Shown here piece by piece: positions 1 to 9,277 of a stretch of DNA of 22,809 nucleotides. This stretch comes from a virus. The notes beneath the pieces are model-generated. The model had not been told where the DNA came from, made no database searches, and saw only the letters and a list, made by a program, of their open reading frames with translations. The translations under genes were made by a program, and so were the position numbers. The stretch's first letter is position 1; each line of letters opens with the position of its first letter. Location of the stretch: positions 1 through 22,809 of IMG/VR virus record IMGVR_UViG_3300042987_000580. One strand, given 5' to 3'.

Positions 1-3000
1 TGCAAGGTTGTTTCTGTTATTGAAGTTCTTAGCGTTGTTTAAAAACTCTCTAGAGCTTTGTACATGCACAGGAACAGCCACACCTTCCACCTCACTTTCT
101 GATGTACCAGAGATGAATAGAATGCGAGCGTCTTTTAGCTTTCCTTCAGGAACTCTTTCTGCTTCAGCCACTGTAGGATCTACAGACTGGATACCAGAAT
201 TGTTCTCAATCTCAGCTTGTTGCTTGTCAAGGTTTTCTTTATTCTTTAGGAGCTCTTGTCTCTTCTTTCTTTCTTCTTCTCTTTTAGCAATCACCTCACC
301 AGCCTGTGTTTTGAACTCTTTCTCAACATCTTTTACTAACTCAGGATCATTTAGAGAGTTGATGTAATTGAGTTTGTTTTCTGTAGGCTTCTCAATATCA
401 GCATACTTTTCTGTGCCTAACACTTGGTCTATCACCTTGTCCATCAATGTGTTAAGCTCATCAGAAGCGTTCTCTTGTTCAGAGAGTACAAATTGATCAA
501 AGTCCTCAGGAGCGATAAACTGTGTCTTGCCACTAGGCATTCTCACTTCTAGTTCTCCTCCAAGAGTTTGAGAAAGAACAGTGATTTTTGGAGCCATAAC
601 AAGTTTGTCATTATCTACAACAAATGGCTCACTAAGAGAATAGGGTTTACCCACCTCTAATTTTCTGATAGGTTCTTGCACACCAGCTACAGGAACAGGA
701 AGTTCCACCTTATCACCTACATTAAACTCAGGACTTCTTTCATAGTTGAGAGGATTTGCTTTCATATCCTCATACTCTTCCATGAATATCTTTCTACGCT
801 CACCAAGATTAATCATATCCTGAAGAGCTATCTTGAGTTCATCCTTTATGTCAGAAGTGACATTTAGGTCATTTATTTCGTTAAGTATATTAGCTGTAGC
901 TTTTCTATTGGGAGACTTACCTTTTAATACATCATTAAGAACATCTCCTGCAACAATACCATTTTCTACCAGTTTATTATTCAACTGAGGAATACGCACA
1001 TCATAGTTTGCAATCTTTGATGTAGCATACACCATCTTATCAATTACGTATGGAGAATACTTTCTGGTGACACCATCAGATAGTTTTTCACCTGCATATC
1101 TAAGATTGGTAGATTCGTATAAGTTATTTGTGTTTTTGGCTACAGTTTCTACACTATCAAGTCTTTCTTTGTAGCTTGGAATAGTGTCATTAATATTAGC
1201 CATTCCTTGCTCCTTAAGAGCAGCAAGTCCTTCTTCTGTGGTAGCCATGGTGCGTAGCTCATTAATGTCATCCATCACCATGTCAAATCTACCATACTTA
1301 ATACGAGGAGACAGGTAGTTAAGAAGCATATCAGTTTTTAAATCTGTAGCTTCTAGTCTGTTTCCAGTGATTACAGCATTCTCATATTGTTGCTGTAACA
1401 CCACACCTCTATTAGCAGCGTTTAGCTTATCTGTAAAAGCTTCCTTAAATGAAGGAGCTCCGTTAAGTGAATCTATAAAACGTGAAGTGTTTTGTGTTTT
1501 AGCTCTGTCCTCTGTGTACCTACCTTTAGCCTGCATTAAGCCTCCAGTGATACCACCAAGTACCAAGCTTTCCATACCCTCTTTAGACACTAAAGCACCC
1601 ACTCCTTCACCCTCTTGATTCTCTCCAAAGAGTCCATATAGGAACCCATCTGTCCAGATGCTAGCATCATCAGATAGAGCAGCCTTATTGAAATAGTTCT
1701 GTGAACCCACTTGTAGGGCATATTGTCCCACCTCTTGTGCAGCTTCTTTAGGATCGAATACATATCTACCTATACCACTCACCTTATCTACCAACTTACC
1801 CACTCTTGTAGATTCTTTAGCAACATACTTACTTCCTTGCAAAACAATATCATCTGCTTTACCAACTAATATATTTGCAGCAGCTCTTGTAGAGTTATAA
1901 GTAGATCCCATTAGGAATGGAAGCTGTGAAAATTCTGTGACACTTAAAAGAGCCATGTTGCCTAGGAAGGAAGTTTTACCCACCTCATTAGCTTTTTCAT
2001 CAATAGCCTTTAAGTCTTCTCCTGTAGGTTCTAGCCCACCATTCTTCTGCTTGAAATCCTCAATTAGATTATTTCTATACTCATTAGATGTTTGAAGAGC
2101 TTCAAAACTAGCCTCACCTGCAGAAGAGTATAAAGAGATGGCTGTTCTTCTGAAGGCATCATTTAATTTAGCAAACTGTACCTTGGTTTTAGCAATGTTT
2201 GCTAGCTGAGAACTTTTAGCTGTAATGTCAGCAATTGAAGACACTTGGTTTTCTAAAATAGCAGCTGCCTCAATATTCTTGGCAGAACTAAAAGCCCTAG
2301 CTGTATTTCTCAGTAGGGGTGTAAACAATTTAAATGCTTGGGAAGACTCAGCAACAGCTGCTCCACTAGCAGCAGCTCTGCCTAGGGCAGATCCAGCTCT
2401 TAGTAGTCCAGCATTAGCAATGTTACCACTTACCATTGCTCCTACAGCAAAACCAGAGTTTTTGATAAGTTTGTCAAATAAGAAGTTGGTTGTGAACCAG
2501 TTAGTAGGAGAATACCAAGCTGCATCTTTCTCAGCTTGTGTATAGTAGTTAGGTAGATATTCATCATCCACCTTCTTGTTCCAATCATCTAATCCCTGCA
2601 TGATTTCATTGTTCCAGAGATAGGAAAGTTTGCCACCAAAGATGGCTTTAGGAGCTCCATATAGAAGCATACCTAAACCACCAGCTACAGTGGTACCAGC
2701 TAAGTTGAGTCCTTTTAATACACCATTAGCAGCTCTATCCCAGTTAGACTGACCATAGGCAGCAAAGTCCTCATAGTTAGGAATAGTGGGGTTAAAAGCA
2801 GAATATCGTTTGTTCTCAGAAAGCTCCTTGTTTGTAATGAATATACCCTTCTCTGTAAAGTCTGAATTCTTTGTAGCATCATTCAGTTTATCAAAAACTG
2901 TGCGTGGACCTGATAAATCAGATAGACCACCAAATCCAACAGGGGACATGGGAGCTACAGGAACTGGTTCCTTTAGCTTTATGTCTACAGAGGGCATCTC

Positions 3001-3045
3001 GTCCCTCTTAATGATAGGCTGAAGATTTTTATCGAAATCAGGCAT
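1..3045 (-). CDS. Giant virion (cargo/ejection-type) protein, N-terminal 1015 residues; gene continues off the left edge
   Basis: The frame is open from an ATG at 3045 to base 1 with no stop, so 1015 residues of a longer protein are visible. It begins MPDFDKNLQPIIKR. Residues about 100-130 are Gly/Ala-rich and hydrophobic (NGVLKGLNLAGTTVAGGLG) and a second such stretch lies near 195-225. Between them is a WNNE...LPNYYT...AAWYSPTNW segment that I associate, from memory, with the N termini of giant proteins in crAss-like and related Bacteroidota phages. The last ~80 visible residues include a charged coiled-coil-like stretch rich in Glu, Lys and Arg. In crAss-like genomes the genes downstream of the tail proteins encode giant packaged proteins, one of them a virion RNA polymerase. 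No polymerase catalytic motif is visible here, so the class is inferred from position and size. It starts 8 nt after the 861 aa gene and probably shares its transcript. Confidence 0.8.
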   Translation of the reverse strand, partial: MPDFDKNLQPIIKRDEMPSVDIKLKEPVPVAPMSPVGFGGLSDLSGPRTVFDKLNDATKNSDFTEKGIFITNKELSENKRYSAFNPTIPNYEDFAAYGQSNWDRAANGVLKGLNLAGTTVAGGLGMLLYGAPKAIFGGKLSYLWNNEIMQGLDDWNKKVDDEYLPNYYTQAEKDAAWYSPTNWFTTNFLFDKLIKNSGFAVGAMVSGNIANAGLLRAGSALGRAAASGAAVAESSQAFKLFTPLLRNTARAFSSAKNIEAAAILENQVSSIADITAKSSQLANIAKTKVQFAKLNDAFRRTAISLYSSAGEASFEALQTSNEYRNNLIEDFKQKNGGLEPTGEDLKAIDEKANEVGKTSFLGNMALLSVTEFSQLPFLMGSTYNSTRAAANILVGKADDIVLQGSKYVAKESTRVGKLVDKVSGIGRYVFDPKEAAQEVGQYALQVGSQNYFNKAALSDDASIWTDGFLYGLFGENQEGEGVGALVSKEGMESLVLGGITGGLMQAKGRYTEDRAKTQNTSRFIDSLNGAPSFKEAFTDKLNAANRGVVLQQQYENAVITGNRLEATDLKTDMLLNYLSPRIKYGRFDMVMDDINELRTMATTEEGLAALKEQGMANINDTIPSYKERLDSVETVAKNTNNLYESTNLRYAGEKLSDGVTRKYSPYVIDKMVYATSKIANYDVRIPQLNNKLVENGIVAGDVLNDVLKGKSPNRKATANILNEINDLNVTSDIKDELKIALQDMINLGERRKIFMEEYEDMKANPLNYERSPEFNVGDKVELPVPVAGVQEPIRKLEVGKPYSLSEPFVVDNDKLVMAPKITVLSQTLGGELEVRMPSGKTQFIAPEDFDQFVLSEQENASDELNTLMDKVIDQVLGTEKYADIEKPTENKLNYINSLNDPELVKDVEKEFKTQAGEVIAKREEERKKRQELLKNKENLDKQQAEIENNSGIQSVDPTVAEAERVPEGKLKDARILFISGTSESEVEGVAVPVHVQSSREFLNNAKNFNNRNNLA

Positions 3046-3053
3046 TTCTGAGA

Positions 3054-5639
3054 TTATTTAAGGCTTCTAATTTCTTGTTTCCATTCTTCTGGAACACGAG
3101 GATCTTTTAGGTAGAGCTGTTTCAAATCCTCATCTGTAAGACCATTGATAAACTGTATAGCTCTACGAGAATCCATAGGATTGTTATCAATCTGTAAGTT
3201 CTTCCATCCAGAAGGAAGTTTCAGATTGAGATTGAGATAGTTCTTAGAATGGTTACTTTGGTTCCATTGAAGATCTGCTACTGCTGATAGATTTCTTAGA
3301 TTGGTAAAACTATTTCTTTGGAAGAACGCATCGCCTACCATTCCTGATGTGTTGGTGTTTCCATTTCCAAGATGTTGAGCTGTAGTCACTTGTTTCTGTA
3401 GGTAAGAAGGCTCATTAGAGGATGTAGGAATTTGAGCAGCCTCTTCAGATGTGAGAGGTATAAACTTCTCTTCTCCACCTTTTACTAGTACCAGATAAGT
3501 AGTTCCACCCTGTACCAGTCTTTTGTATTGTATATCTTCTTTATCCTTTCCAACTAACCATCCTCTAGCATCAGATATTTCATCTTTAGAAATCATATCT
3601 GATCCACCAGCAATACCAGCAAAATCACTGTCAAACTTCATAAGAGCTGACATAGCAATATTCTCAAATCTATTTCTAGATGAAGCTCCCTCTTTACTTG
3701 TTACAACGATGTTAGACATCATTGGAATGTATGCTCCTGTTTTAGAGAGCAGCTCGTTATAAACAGCCTCATTAACTTTAGTTACAATACCTTTGTTCTC
3801 ATTAACAACGTTGCTATACTTTTTAAAGGTGGTGTTTAAAAGATCGTCTGTACTCTTATTTCCAGAACCTCTCATTCTATAATTGTAAAGAAGTTTCTCC
3901 TTTTCTGTAAGCTTGCTTGTATCTATAGAAAGTTCTTTTCCAAGAGTGCTCAATCCAGGAACTCCACCTGCACTTTTGAATGTTGGTACAAGTTGTTCTT
4001 TACTTAAATAATCTAAGAGTTCTCTTTGAGAGAATGTGGTGTTACCAATTCTAAGTGAAGGAAGTGTAGATATATCCTTGTCAATCTTTTGTTTTGCAGC
4101 TAACACCTCTGGTGCTCTTTCAGCATTTTGCTCAGCTTGTTTTATAGCAGCATTTAGACGTCTAGCTTCTCTTTGACTATCTAATAGAAGGTCTACATCA
4201 TCTCTCCAGTCTACAGGAATAGCATTTACATTACCATTCTGATACTCAGCAATCTTCACCTTCCACATATTAGCGTTAGTGTTAGGAACAGCTGCTACCA
4301 TCTTATTTATAATACCATTAGCAAACTGTTCTTTACTATTAGCATCATTACGCATAGCTGCTACAGGGTCTTTCACCTTAGTGCTTTGACCACCATAAAC
4401 AGTGAAGTCAGAACCTAGTCCATAAAGTTCAATCTGTTGTTTATCAAAAGCAAGCTTATACTTGGCATCTTCTAGAGCCATATCATGCATGTCCTTCTTC
4501 TGCTTCCAAGAAAATTCTGCTTGTTGCTGACGAAACTTGCTTTGATCTAAAGCAAACTCCTGTTCCCAATGCTTAGCCTTGAGGACAGGATTCTCCATAA
4601 CATTTATCTTACTCTTTTCCCAAGAGAAGGCATTTGCAAACTGTGAAATAGCACCATTCTTGTAAATGGTTGCTTTAGCCTCTTCAGGATTAGATCTAAT
4701 CATAGCAATCTCCTGATCCTTCTCAAGTTCAGCTTGCACCTTTCTTTCTTCTAACTGCTTGATAGTTTTAAGAGCTAGGTCTTTTTCAGCAGGCTGAGAA
4801 GAGCTAGCATTTGCTATACCTTGAAGAGTTTTAATATTATTATCAATCTGAGAAAGCTCAGCTTTATATCTGCTCTCAGAATAAACAGCTAACTTATCAG
4901 GAGTGTCATATCCTCTAAACTGGTATCTTCCATTGATAGCCAATTGGTTAAGATCATCTGGTGTAAGGCTAGCTCTGATGGCATTCTCAATCTGAGCAGC
5001 AGAAACCTTTTCTGTAGAAACACGTTCCATTGCTGCAGCAATCTTATCATAGTCAGGTTTTCCAGTGACAGGATCTAAAACATAAGGAATGTCTTGTTCC
5101 TTTAGATTGGGATTAATAACCTTTAGGGTATCAAGCCACTTCTTATCTACATCAATATATTGTGTATATCTATCTCTAAATAACTCATTTACATTACTAG
5201 AACTAAGCCATCTGTTAGCTCGTTGGTTAAAGTCCCACTGGTTCTGAATAGATGATTTACCATCAGAAATGGCTTTCTCCATCTCAGCCATTTGTTTTCT
5301 ATACCAAGCTGTAGAACTTACAGCGTTTTGAACTAAAGGATCTTTCCCCACTTGAGTCACCATACCTCCTACAGAGTTAACAAGTTGGAAGTTTGAGAAG
5401 TCACCAGCAGCTACAATTCTTAAATCATTACCTAACTGATTAAGCTTAGACTGTAAATAGGCCTTGTCCACATCACGAACTACATCTAGTCCAGCAATGT
5501 TATCTATTTGAGTTTGAATCTTTTGGATGCCCTCATCATAGCGTCTTTGCTTTTCCATACCCACAGACACCATAGCCTCCACAGGAAGCTGCTGGATGTA
5601 GGGGTTAAACTGGGGTATTATGTCGGTGTAAGAGGCCAT
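3054..5639 (-). CDS. Large cargo-type virion protein, coiled-coil rich (861 aa)
   Basis: No enzymatic motif was recognised. The N-terminal ~150 residues have a pattern I associate with packaged proteins of crAss-like phages: a QRRYDEGIQKIQTQIDNIAG segment (residues 31-50), then GLDVVRDVDKAYLQSKLNQL, then AAGDFSNFQLVNSVGGM (about 77-93). Residues ~255-315 and ~345-405 are Glu/Lys/Gln-rich and probably helical coiled coils. The C-terminal third is more mixed, with no signal peptide or clear membrane segment. It lies between the 1183 aa cargo protein and the giant protein and has its own likely promoter just upstream. The ATG at 5639 is chosen because the promoter lies 15-46 nt before it and the conserved-looking sequence begins at once. 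The likely role is a structural protein carried in the virion, perhaps ejected with the DNA; this rests on family resemblance and position. Confidence 0.78.
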   Translation of the reverse strand: MASYTDIIPQFNPYIQQLPVEAMVSVGMEKQRRYDEGIQKIQTQIDNIAGLDVVRDVDKAYLQSKLNQLGNDLRIVAAGDFSNFQLVNSVGGMVTQVGKDPLVQNAVSSTAWYRKQMAEMEKAISDGKSSIQNQWDFNQRANRWLSSSNVNELFRDRYTQYIDVDKKWLDTLKVINPNLKEQDIPYVLDPVTGKPDYDKIAAAMERVSTEKVSAAQIENAIRASLTPDDLNQLAINGRYQFRGYDTPDKLAVYSESRYKAELSQIDNNIKTLQGIANASSSQPAEKDLALKTIKQLEERKVQAELEKDQEIAMIRSNPEEAKATIYKNGAISQFANAFSWEKSKINVMENPVLKAKHWEQEFALDQSKFRQQQAEFSWKQKKDMHDMALEDAKYKLAFDKQQIELYGLGSDFTVYGGQSTKVKDPVAAMRNDANSKEQFANGIINKMVAAVPNTNANMWKVKIAEYQNGNVNAIPVDWRDDVDLLLDSQREARRLNAAIKQAEQNAERAPEVLAAKQKIDKDISTLPSLRIGNTTFSQRELLDYLSKEQLVPTFKSAGGVPGLSTLGKELSIDTSKLTEKEKLLYNYRMRGSGNKSTDDLLNTTFKKYSNVVNENKGIVTKVNEAVYNELLSKTGAYIPMMSNIVVTSKEGASSRNRFENIAMSALMKFDSDFAGIAGGSDMISKDEISDARGWLVGKDKEDIQYKRLVQGGTTYLVLVKGGEEKFIPLTSEEAAQIPTSSNEPSYLQKQVTTAQHLGNGNTNTSGMVGDAFFQRNSFTNLRNLSAVADLQWNQSNHSKNYLNLNLKLPSGWKNLQIDNNPMDSRRAIQFINGLTDEDLKQLYLKDPRVPEEWKQEIRSLK

Positions 5640-5653
5640 ATATCATGAAGTTA

Positions 5654-5685
5654 CAAATGTAATAGAAAGAATTATAATTTCCAAG
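5654..5685 (-). promoter_or_regulatory. Bacteroidota-type promoter before the 861 aa gene
   Basis: Read on the minus strand, TACATTTG (5661-5654) matches the Bacteroidota -7 consensus TAnnTTTG exactly. CTTG (5685-5682), one base off the -33 TTTG, lies 20 nt upstream, within the usual spacing. A transcript would begin near 5647, giving a leader of under 10 nt before the ATG at 5639. It lies in the 86 nt gap between the 1183 aa and 861 aa genes, the only sizeable gap in the left half of the window. Confidence 0.6.
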
Positions 5686-5711
5686 AGAACTAACAAGTTT
5701 TGGTAATTCGC

Positions 5712-5730
5712 TCTAACTGAATTAGTTAGA
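5712..5730. other. Short inverted repeat overlapping the stop of the 1183 aa gene
   Basis: TCTAACT (5712-5718) and AGTTAGA (5724-5730) form a perfect 7 bp stem around a GAATT loop. The minus-strand stop codon of the 1183 aa gene (5728-5726) lies in one arm. A T-run follows on the plus strand (5733-5738), where there is no gene to terminate, and no T-run follows on the minus strand. It could be a weak transcript-end structure or a protein-binding site, or chance. Confidence 0.3.
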
Positions 5731-8700
5731 TATTTTTTAACGCTTTTACAACAGAGCTGTTCAGATTCAGTTTTTTAACAGACTTTCCACCCTTTGCTGT
5801 TTTTGTTTGAGTGGTGGAACCCACTGTAGGAATATTAAATTGGGCCATCTGCATATTCTGCAATCTGAAATTGGGGTCATAACGGTAGTTGTACATGTTC
5901 TCATATACAGCTAATGTTCTGTTATCCAACTTGTTCTGAGCATATTTGCTAGCAATAGAATTAAGAGCAGCTTGTGTTGTAGCCTTGGTTTTAGAAAGAG
6001 CCATAGCTTGCTTATCTGCTTGACGCTCAAGGATTTGTAAGTTCTGGAGCTTAGCTTGGTTGAGCAAGTTTCTATTCTCATCAGCCACTCTTCTTCTTTC
6101 AATTATGTTCAGTCTAGTCTCTTCTCCAAGAATCTTTTGGTTAGCTGCATATTTCTGAGCATTCAGAGAAGCTAGAGCTTCAGGGTTATATCCCACAAGT
6201 CTTTGTGTAGCGTTATAAGCTGCCTGATTCTCGTTTAGAATATCTTGTAAAGATATATCTACAGGAGTGCTGAGTTCAGGAATATACTTCTGAGCATATA
6301 CAGGCTCCACCTGATTTTGAGACAGAGCATACATTTCTCCTATAAGTTGGTTTGGATCAAGTGATTCTACATCAGAAGGTCTTAGATATTGAAGTGCCTG
6401 ATTTAGGAAAGAAGCTATGTTAAGGTCTGTCTTAGCAGGAGGAATCACATCTGCTTTTTTAGCTTCTGTAGGAGTGGGAGAAGGTTTAGGAAGAGTGATG
6501 GGAGGAAGCTTTCTGAGTGAACTAGGAAGACCTCCTGTTTCAGGTCTACTTCTAAAGTTAGCATCTAAAAGAGCTTTATATCTTTCAGTTCTAGGTCCAA
6601 AGATTTCATCAATATTGCTTCTCACATCTGTTTTAGGAAAACCTTTAGCTTTTCCATAAGCTGTTACATCATATTCAGACAGCACTTGTGTAGCAATATC
6701 TGGAGCAATTCTACTAAACTCTTTTTGGAAAAGAGCCACCTTGTCTCCTCTTCCTTGAGCTTTAGCCTCATTGTATAACTTAATAAGATAGTTATAATCA
6801 GCAGGGCTAATAGAACGACCACCTTGAGCTTTAGGGATACTAGCTCCCTTTCTAGCTAGTACATCTCCCTCATCTGTTACATCTAAAAGCTCTTCTTCTT
6901 TTGTATCATTGATAGCATTCTGGAGAGCAGCAGCATTTATCTTTTTGTCTGCCAAGTCTTTAAGTTTTGCATTAGCACCTTCTAGATTTGCTTGCAGGGT
7001 TCCAAGAGCAAGTTTGTCGAAAGATGACTGCACATCTAAGCTATCAAGTTGGTCTATTGACTTGTCAATCAACTTGTTCTGTTTGTTCTCCTGTTTAGAC
7101 AGGTCAGCTACGTAAGTTTTAAACTTCTTACCCTTAGCTTTAGAATCTGCTAACATATCTGCAAATGCGTTTGTGATTTTAATATTACCAAATACAGTGA
7201 GATTGGATTCACCACTTGTACCATCTTGTAGCTTTACAGCTGGTTCACCTCTTTCCACTTCTACAGGATTGTCACCATAGGTGATACCAATACCTGTGTT
7301 TCCTTTTCCATCACTCTCATCGTGGGATTGTCCTCTGAACATGATAGTTTCTCCTCCCTCAGGAAGGAAAGGATTGTAGGACATAGGTTCAGCATATCCA
7401 CCCCAGTGTGTTTGGAGTTCTCCACCCATTTGCATAGCTGGTCTTTCTGTAGACATAGCTGCAGCACTAGGAGGAGTGTACTCTTTTAAGTGACCACCAG
7501 CTCTTAACATATCAGCATCTTTAGGTGGCTTGAGAAGGTCTTTCACCTTATACTCTCCAAAGGTGGTAATCACCTGTGGTTGCCATGTGTGGCTCACCCA
7601 CTTATAAGGAGATGTTTCACCACCATCCTGCATGTTTGCTCTATTTATACTTTGAATGTCAAGACCTGTAGTTTGACCAACAATGTTTCCTACGTTTCTA
7701 TTAGTTAGTCTCTTAGATTGTCTTATTTTATCCTCTGTAGGATCAAAAATATCTCCAGCAACTTCACCAAGAGCACCACCTATTATACCACCAACAGGTC
7801 CACCAAGAAGTGTTCCAGCAGCTGTACCTATTCCTTTACCTATCTTAGATCCTGCATCAGGCTCACCAGTTATTGCTCCAGTGATACTTTGAAGAATATC
7901 TCCACCTCCTTGATTCATCATAGCTTTTCCAAATGCTGTATCTTGCATCCAGTTTTGATTACCAAGCTTGGCTTGCTTTATCTTACCACCCTTTTTAAAG
8001 GCTTTCACTTTATTACTATCATTGAGAGGTTCATATCCTAGGTCTGTATACATAGTGCCAGGATTATATATGTTTTGAATCTCTGTAGGAGTACCACCAA
8101 TGTTATTACGAATAACAGTGCCATCTTGAGCAAGTACGTTTGTTCCTACACCGTAGGAAGGAGACATTTGCTCAGGCTGGAATATTAAATCTTCTGGTCT
8201 AACATACTGATTTTGAAAGTATTGCTGAGGTCTGCTAGCAGCAGCTTGAGCAAATACACCTGTAAGTTTCTCCTGTTGAATAGCTTCTTGCAAAGCATTT
8301 CTTTGTTGTCCTAACATTTGAAGACCTCCAAAAACATCAGTGGCTGCCTGTAAAAAAGGTAGGGCATTAGTCATTCCAGCGTTTGTAGCTGAAGGAGTAG
8401 CACTAGGTTTAATAGTTTTAGAAGGCATTCCACCTTTCAACTTTTCCATAGTTGGAATTTGTATTCTTGGTAATCCACCAGTGCCTATTGTATCACCTCT
8501 TTGGGCTTTCTTAAGGCCTTTGCCATTTTTAGCCATTGTATTATAATTTGTAAAATTGAGTAGTTGATCCAGCTTCTTAATAGGTTGAGCATCAGCTTCG
8601 TTTACACTGATTCCTCCTTTAGCCATAGGATATTCTGTAACATAGTTACCGTCAAACATATAATCTTCTCCAGGCTGCATATATTGTACATCTCCTGTAT

Positions 8701-9277
8701 CAGATATTCCAATCAAGGGTTGGTCAACACCCTGCATTGTAATTTCATTAGAAGGGATGATTACAGGGTTTCCTATATTCTCAGGATTCCAATAACCCAT
8801 AGGATCTATAACAGTTCCATCTTGACTAATAGTCTTAGGTCTGAAATCTAGTCCTTCTTGATAGTATTTCATCTCCTGTCCATTCTGTGCACTAGCCTTG
8901 GTCTTCTTAGCATATGGACCATTACTAGGAGCAGGGTTGATTGTACGTGCGTACATCATTCCTGTAGCACCAGGAAGAGATCCACCCATAGCAAACTGTC
9001 CACCCCATGCAGGACTATAGTTACGTCCTTTGGTGTTATATGCCCATCCTTTAAATCCAGGAGGTAGGGTTACATTAGAAACATTAGCATTAGGTTTCTT
9101 TCCGTAGTTATCTTGTTTCTTTTGTCTTAATATACCACCTTCTTCAGCTTTGTAAGGCTTAGCCCCACCAGCAATAGCTCCAAAGAACTTACGCTGTTTC
9201 TCTGTAAGAGGATTTCCATGCACGCTTTTATCACGTAGGATTTCTTTTGCTTTTTCAGATGTTAGTTTCTTTGCCAT
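5726..9277 (-). CDS. Probable cargo/ejection protein with glycine zipper and recurrent short motifs (1183 aa)
   Basis: The N terminus has HGNPLTEKQRKFFGAIAGG (residues 20-38), a motif I recognise from virion proteins of crAss-like and other Bacteroidota phages; no enzyme function is known to me. Residues ~478-511 are a small-residue-rich hydrophobic stretch with GxxxG spacing (GTAAGTLLGGPVGGIIGGAL), like glycine zippers of membrane-inserting ejection proteins. Around 640-680 is a FRGQSHDESDGKGNTGIGI ... VEVERGE segment resembling a recurrent phage virion module. Residues ~710-800 and ~1035-1110 look helical. A short motif built on K-G/N-G ... K-A ... G recurs at 219, 249, 428, 809 and 1161. 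The start codon shares one base with the stop of the 288 aa gene (TAATG), implying translational coupling. It follows the muzzle gene, as packaged cargo genes do in crAss-like phages. Cargo is an inference; a maturation scaffold is an alternative. Confidence 0.8.
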   Translation of the reverse strand: MAKKLTSEKAKEILRDKSVHGNPLTEKQRKFFGAIAGGAKPYKAEEGGILRQKKQDNYGKKPNANVSNVTLPPGFKGWAYNTKGRNYSPAWGGQFAMGGSLPGATGMMYARTINPAPSNGPYAKKTKASAQNGQEMKYYQEGLDFRPKTISQDGTVIDPMGYWNPENIGNPVIIPSNEITMQGVDQPLIGISDTGDVQYMQPGEDYMFDGNYVTEYPMAKGGISVNEADAQPIKKLDQLLNFTNYNTMAKNGKGLKKAQRGDTIGTGGLPRIQIPTMEKLKGGMPSKTIKPSATPSATNAGMTNALPFLQAATDVFGGLQMLGQQRNALQEAIQQEKLTGVFAQAAASRPQQYFQNQYVRPEDLIFQPEQMSPSYGVGTNVLAQDGTVIRNNIGGTPTEIQNIYNPGTMYTDLGYEPLNDSNKVKAFKKGGKIKQAKLGNQNWMQDTAFGKAMMNQGGGDILQSITGAITGEPDAGSKIGKGIGTAAGTLLGGPVGGIIGGALGEVAGDIFDPTEDKIRQSKRLTNRNVGNIVGQTTGLDIQSINRANMQDGGETSPYKWVSHTWQPQVITTFGEYKVKDLLKPPKDADMLRAGGHLKEYTPPSAAAMSTERPAMQMGGELQTHWGGYAEPMSYNPFLPEGGETIMFRGQSHDESDGKGNTGIGITYGDNPVEVERGEPAVKLQDGTSGESNLTVFGNIKITNAFADMLADSKAKGKKFKTYVADLSKQENKQNKLIDKSIDQLDSLDVQSSFDKLALGTLQANLEGANAKLKDLADKKINAAALQNAINDTKEEELLDVTDEGDVLARKGASIPKAQGGRSISPADYNYLIKLYNEAKAQGRGDKVALFQKEFSRIAPDIATQVLSEYDVTAYGKAKGFPKTDVRSNIDEIFGPRTERYKALLDANFRSRPETGGLPSSLRKLPPITLPKPSPTPTEAKKADVIPPAKTDLNIASFLNQALQYLRPSDVESLDPNQLIGEMYALSQNQVEPVYAQKYIPELSTPVDISLQDILNENQAAYNATQRLVGYNPEALASLNAQKYAANQKILGEETRLNIIERRRVADENRNLLNQAKLQNLQILERQADKQAMALSKTKATTQAALNSIASKYAQNKLDNRTLAVYENMYNYRYDPNFRLQNMQMAQFNIPTVGSTTQTKTAKGGKSVKKLNLNSSVVKALKNI

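Noticed and set aside
8-367. Plus-strand open frame of 119 codons at the left edge
   Set aside because: It is antisense to the coiled-coil segment of the giant protein; the Ser/Leu/Phe-rich translation is typical of the reverse of Glu/Lys/Arg-rich coding sequence.
2225-2545. Plus-strand open frame of 106 codons opposite the giant protein gene
   Set aside because: Shadow of the continuous minus-strand frame; its Ala/Leu-rich translation mirrors the Gly/Ala/Ser-rich real protein.
5712-5730. The inverted repeat as a terminator for the 1183 aa gene
   Set aside because: The stop codon lies inside the stem and no T-run follows on the minus strand, so it is listed only as an inverted repeat.
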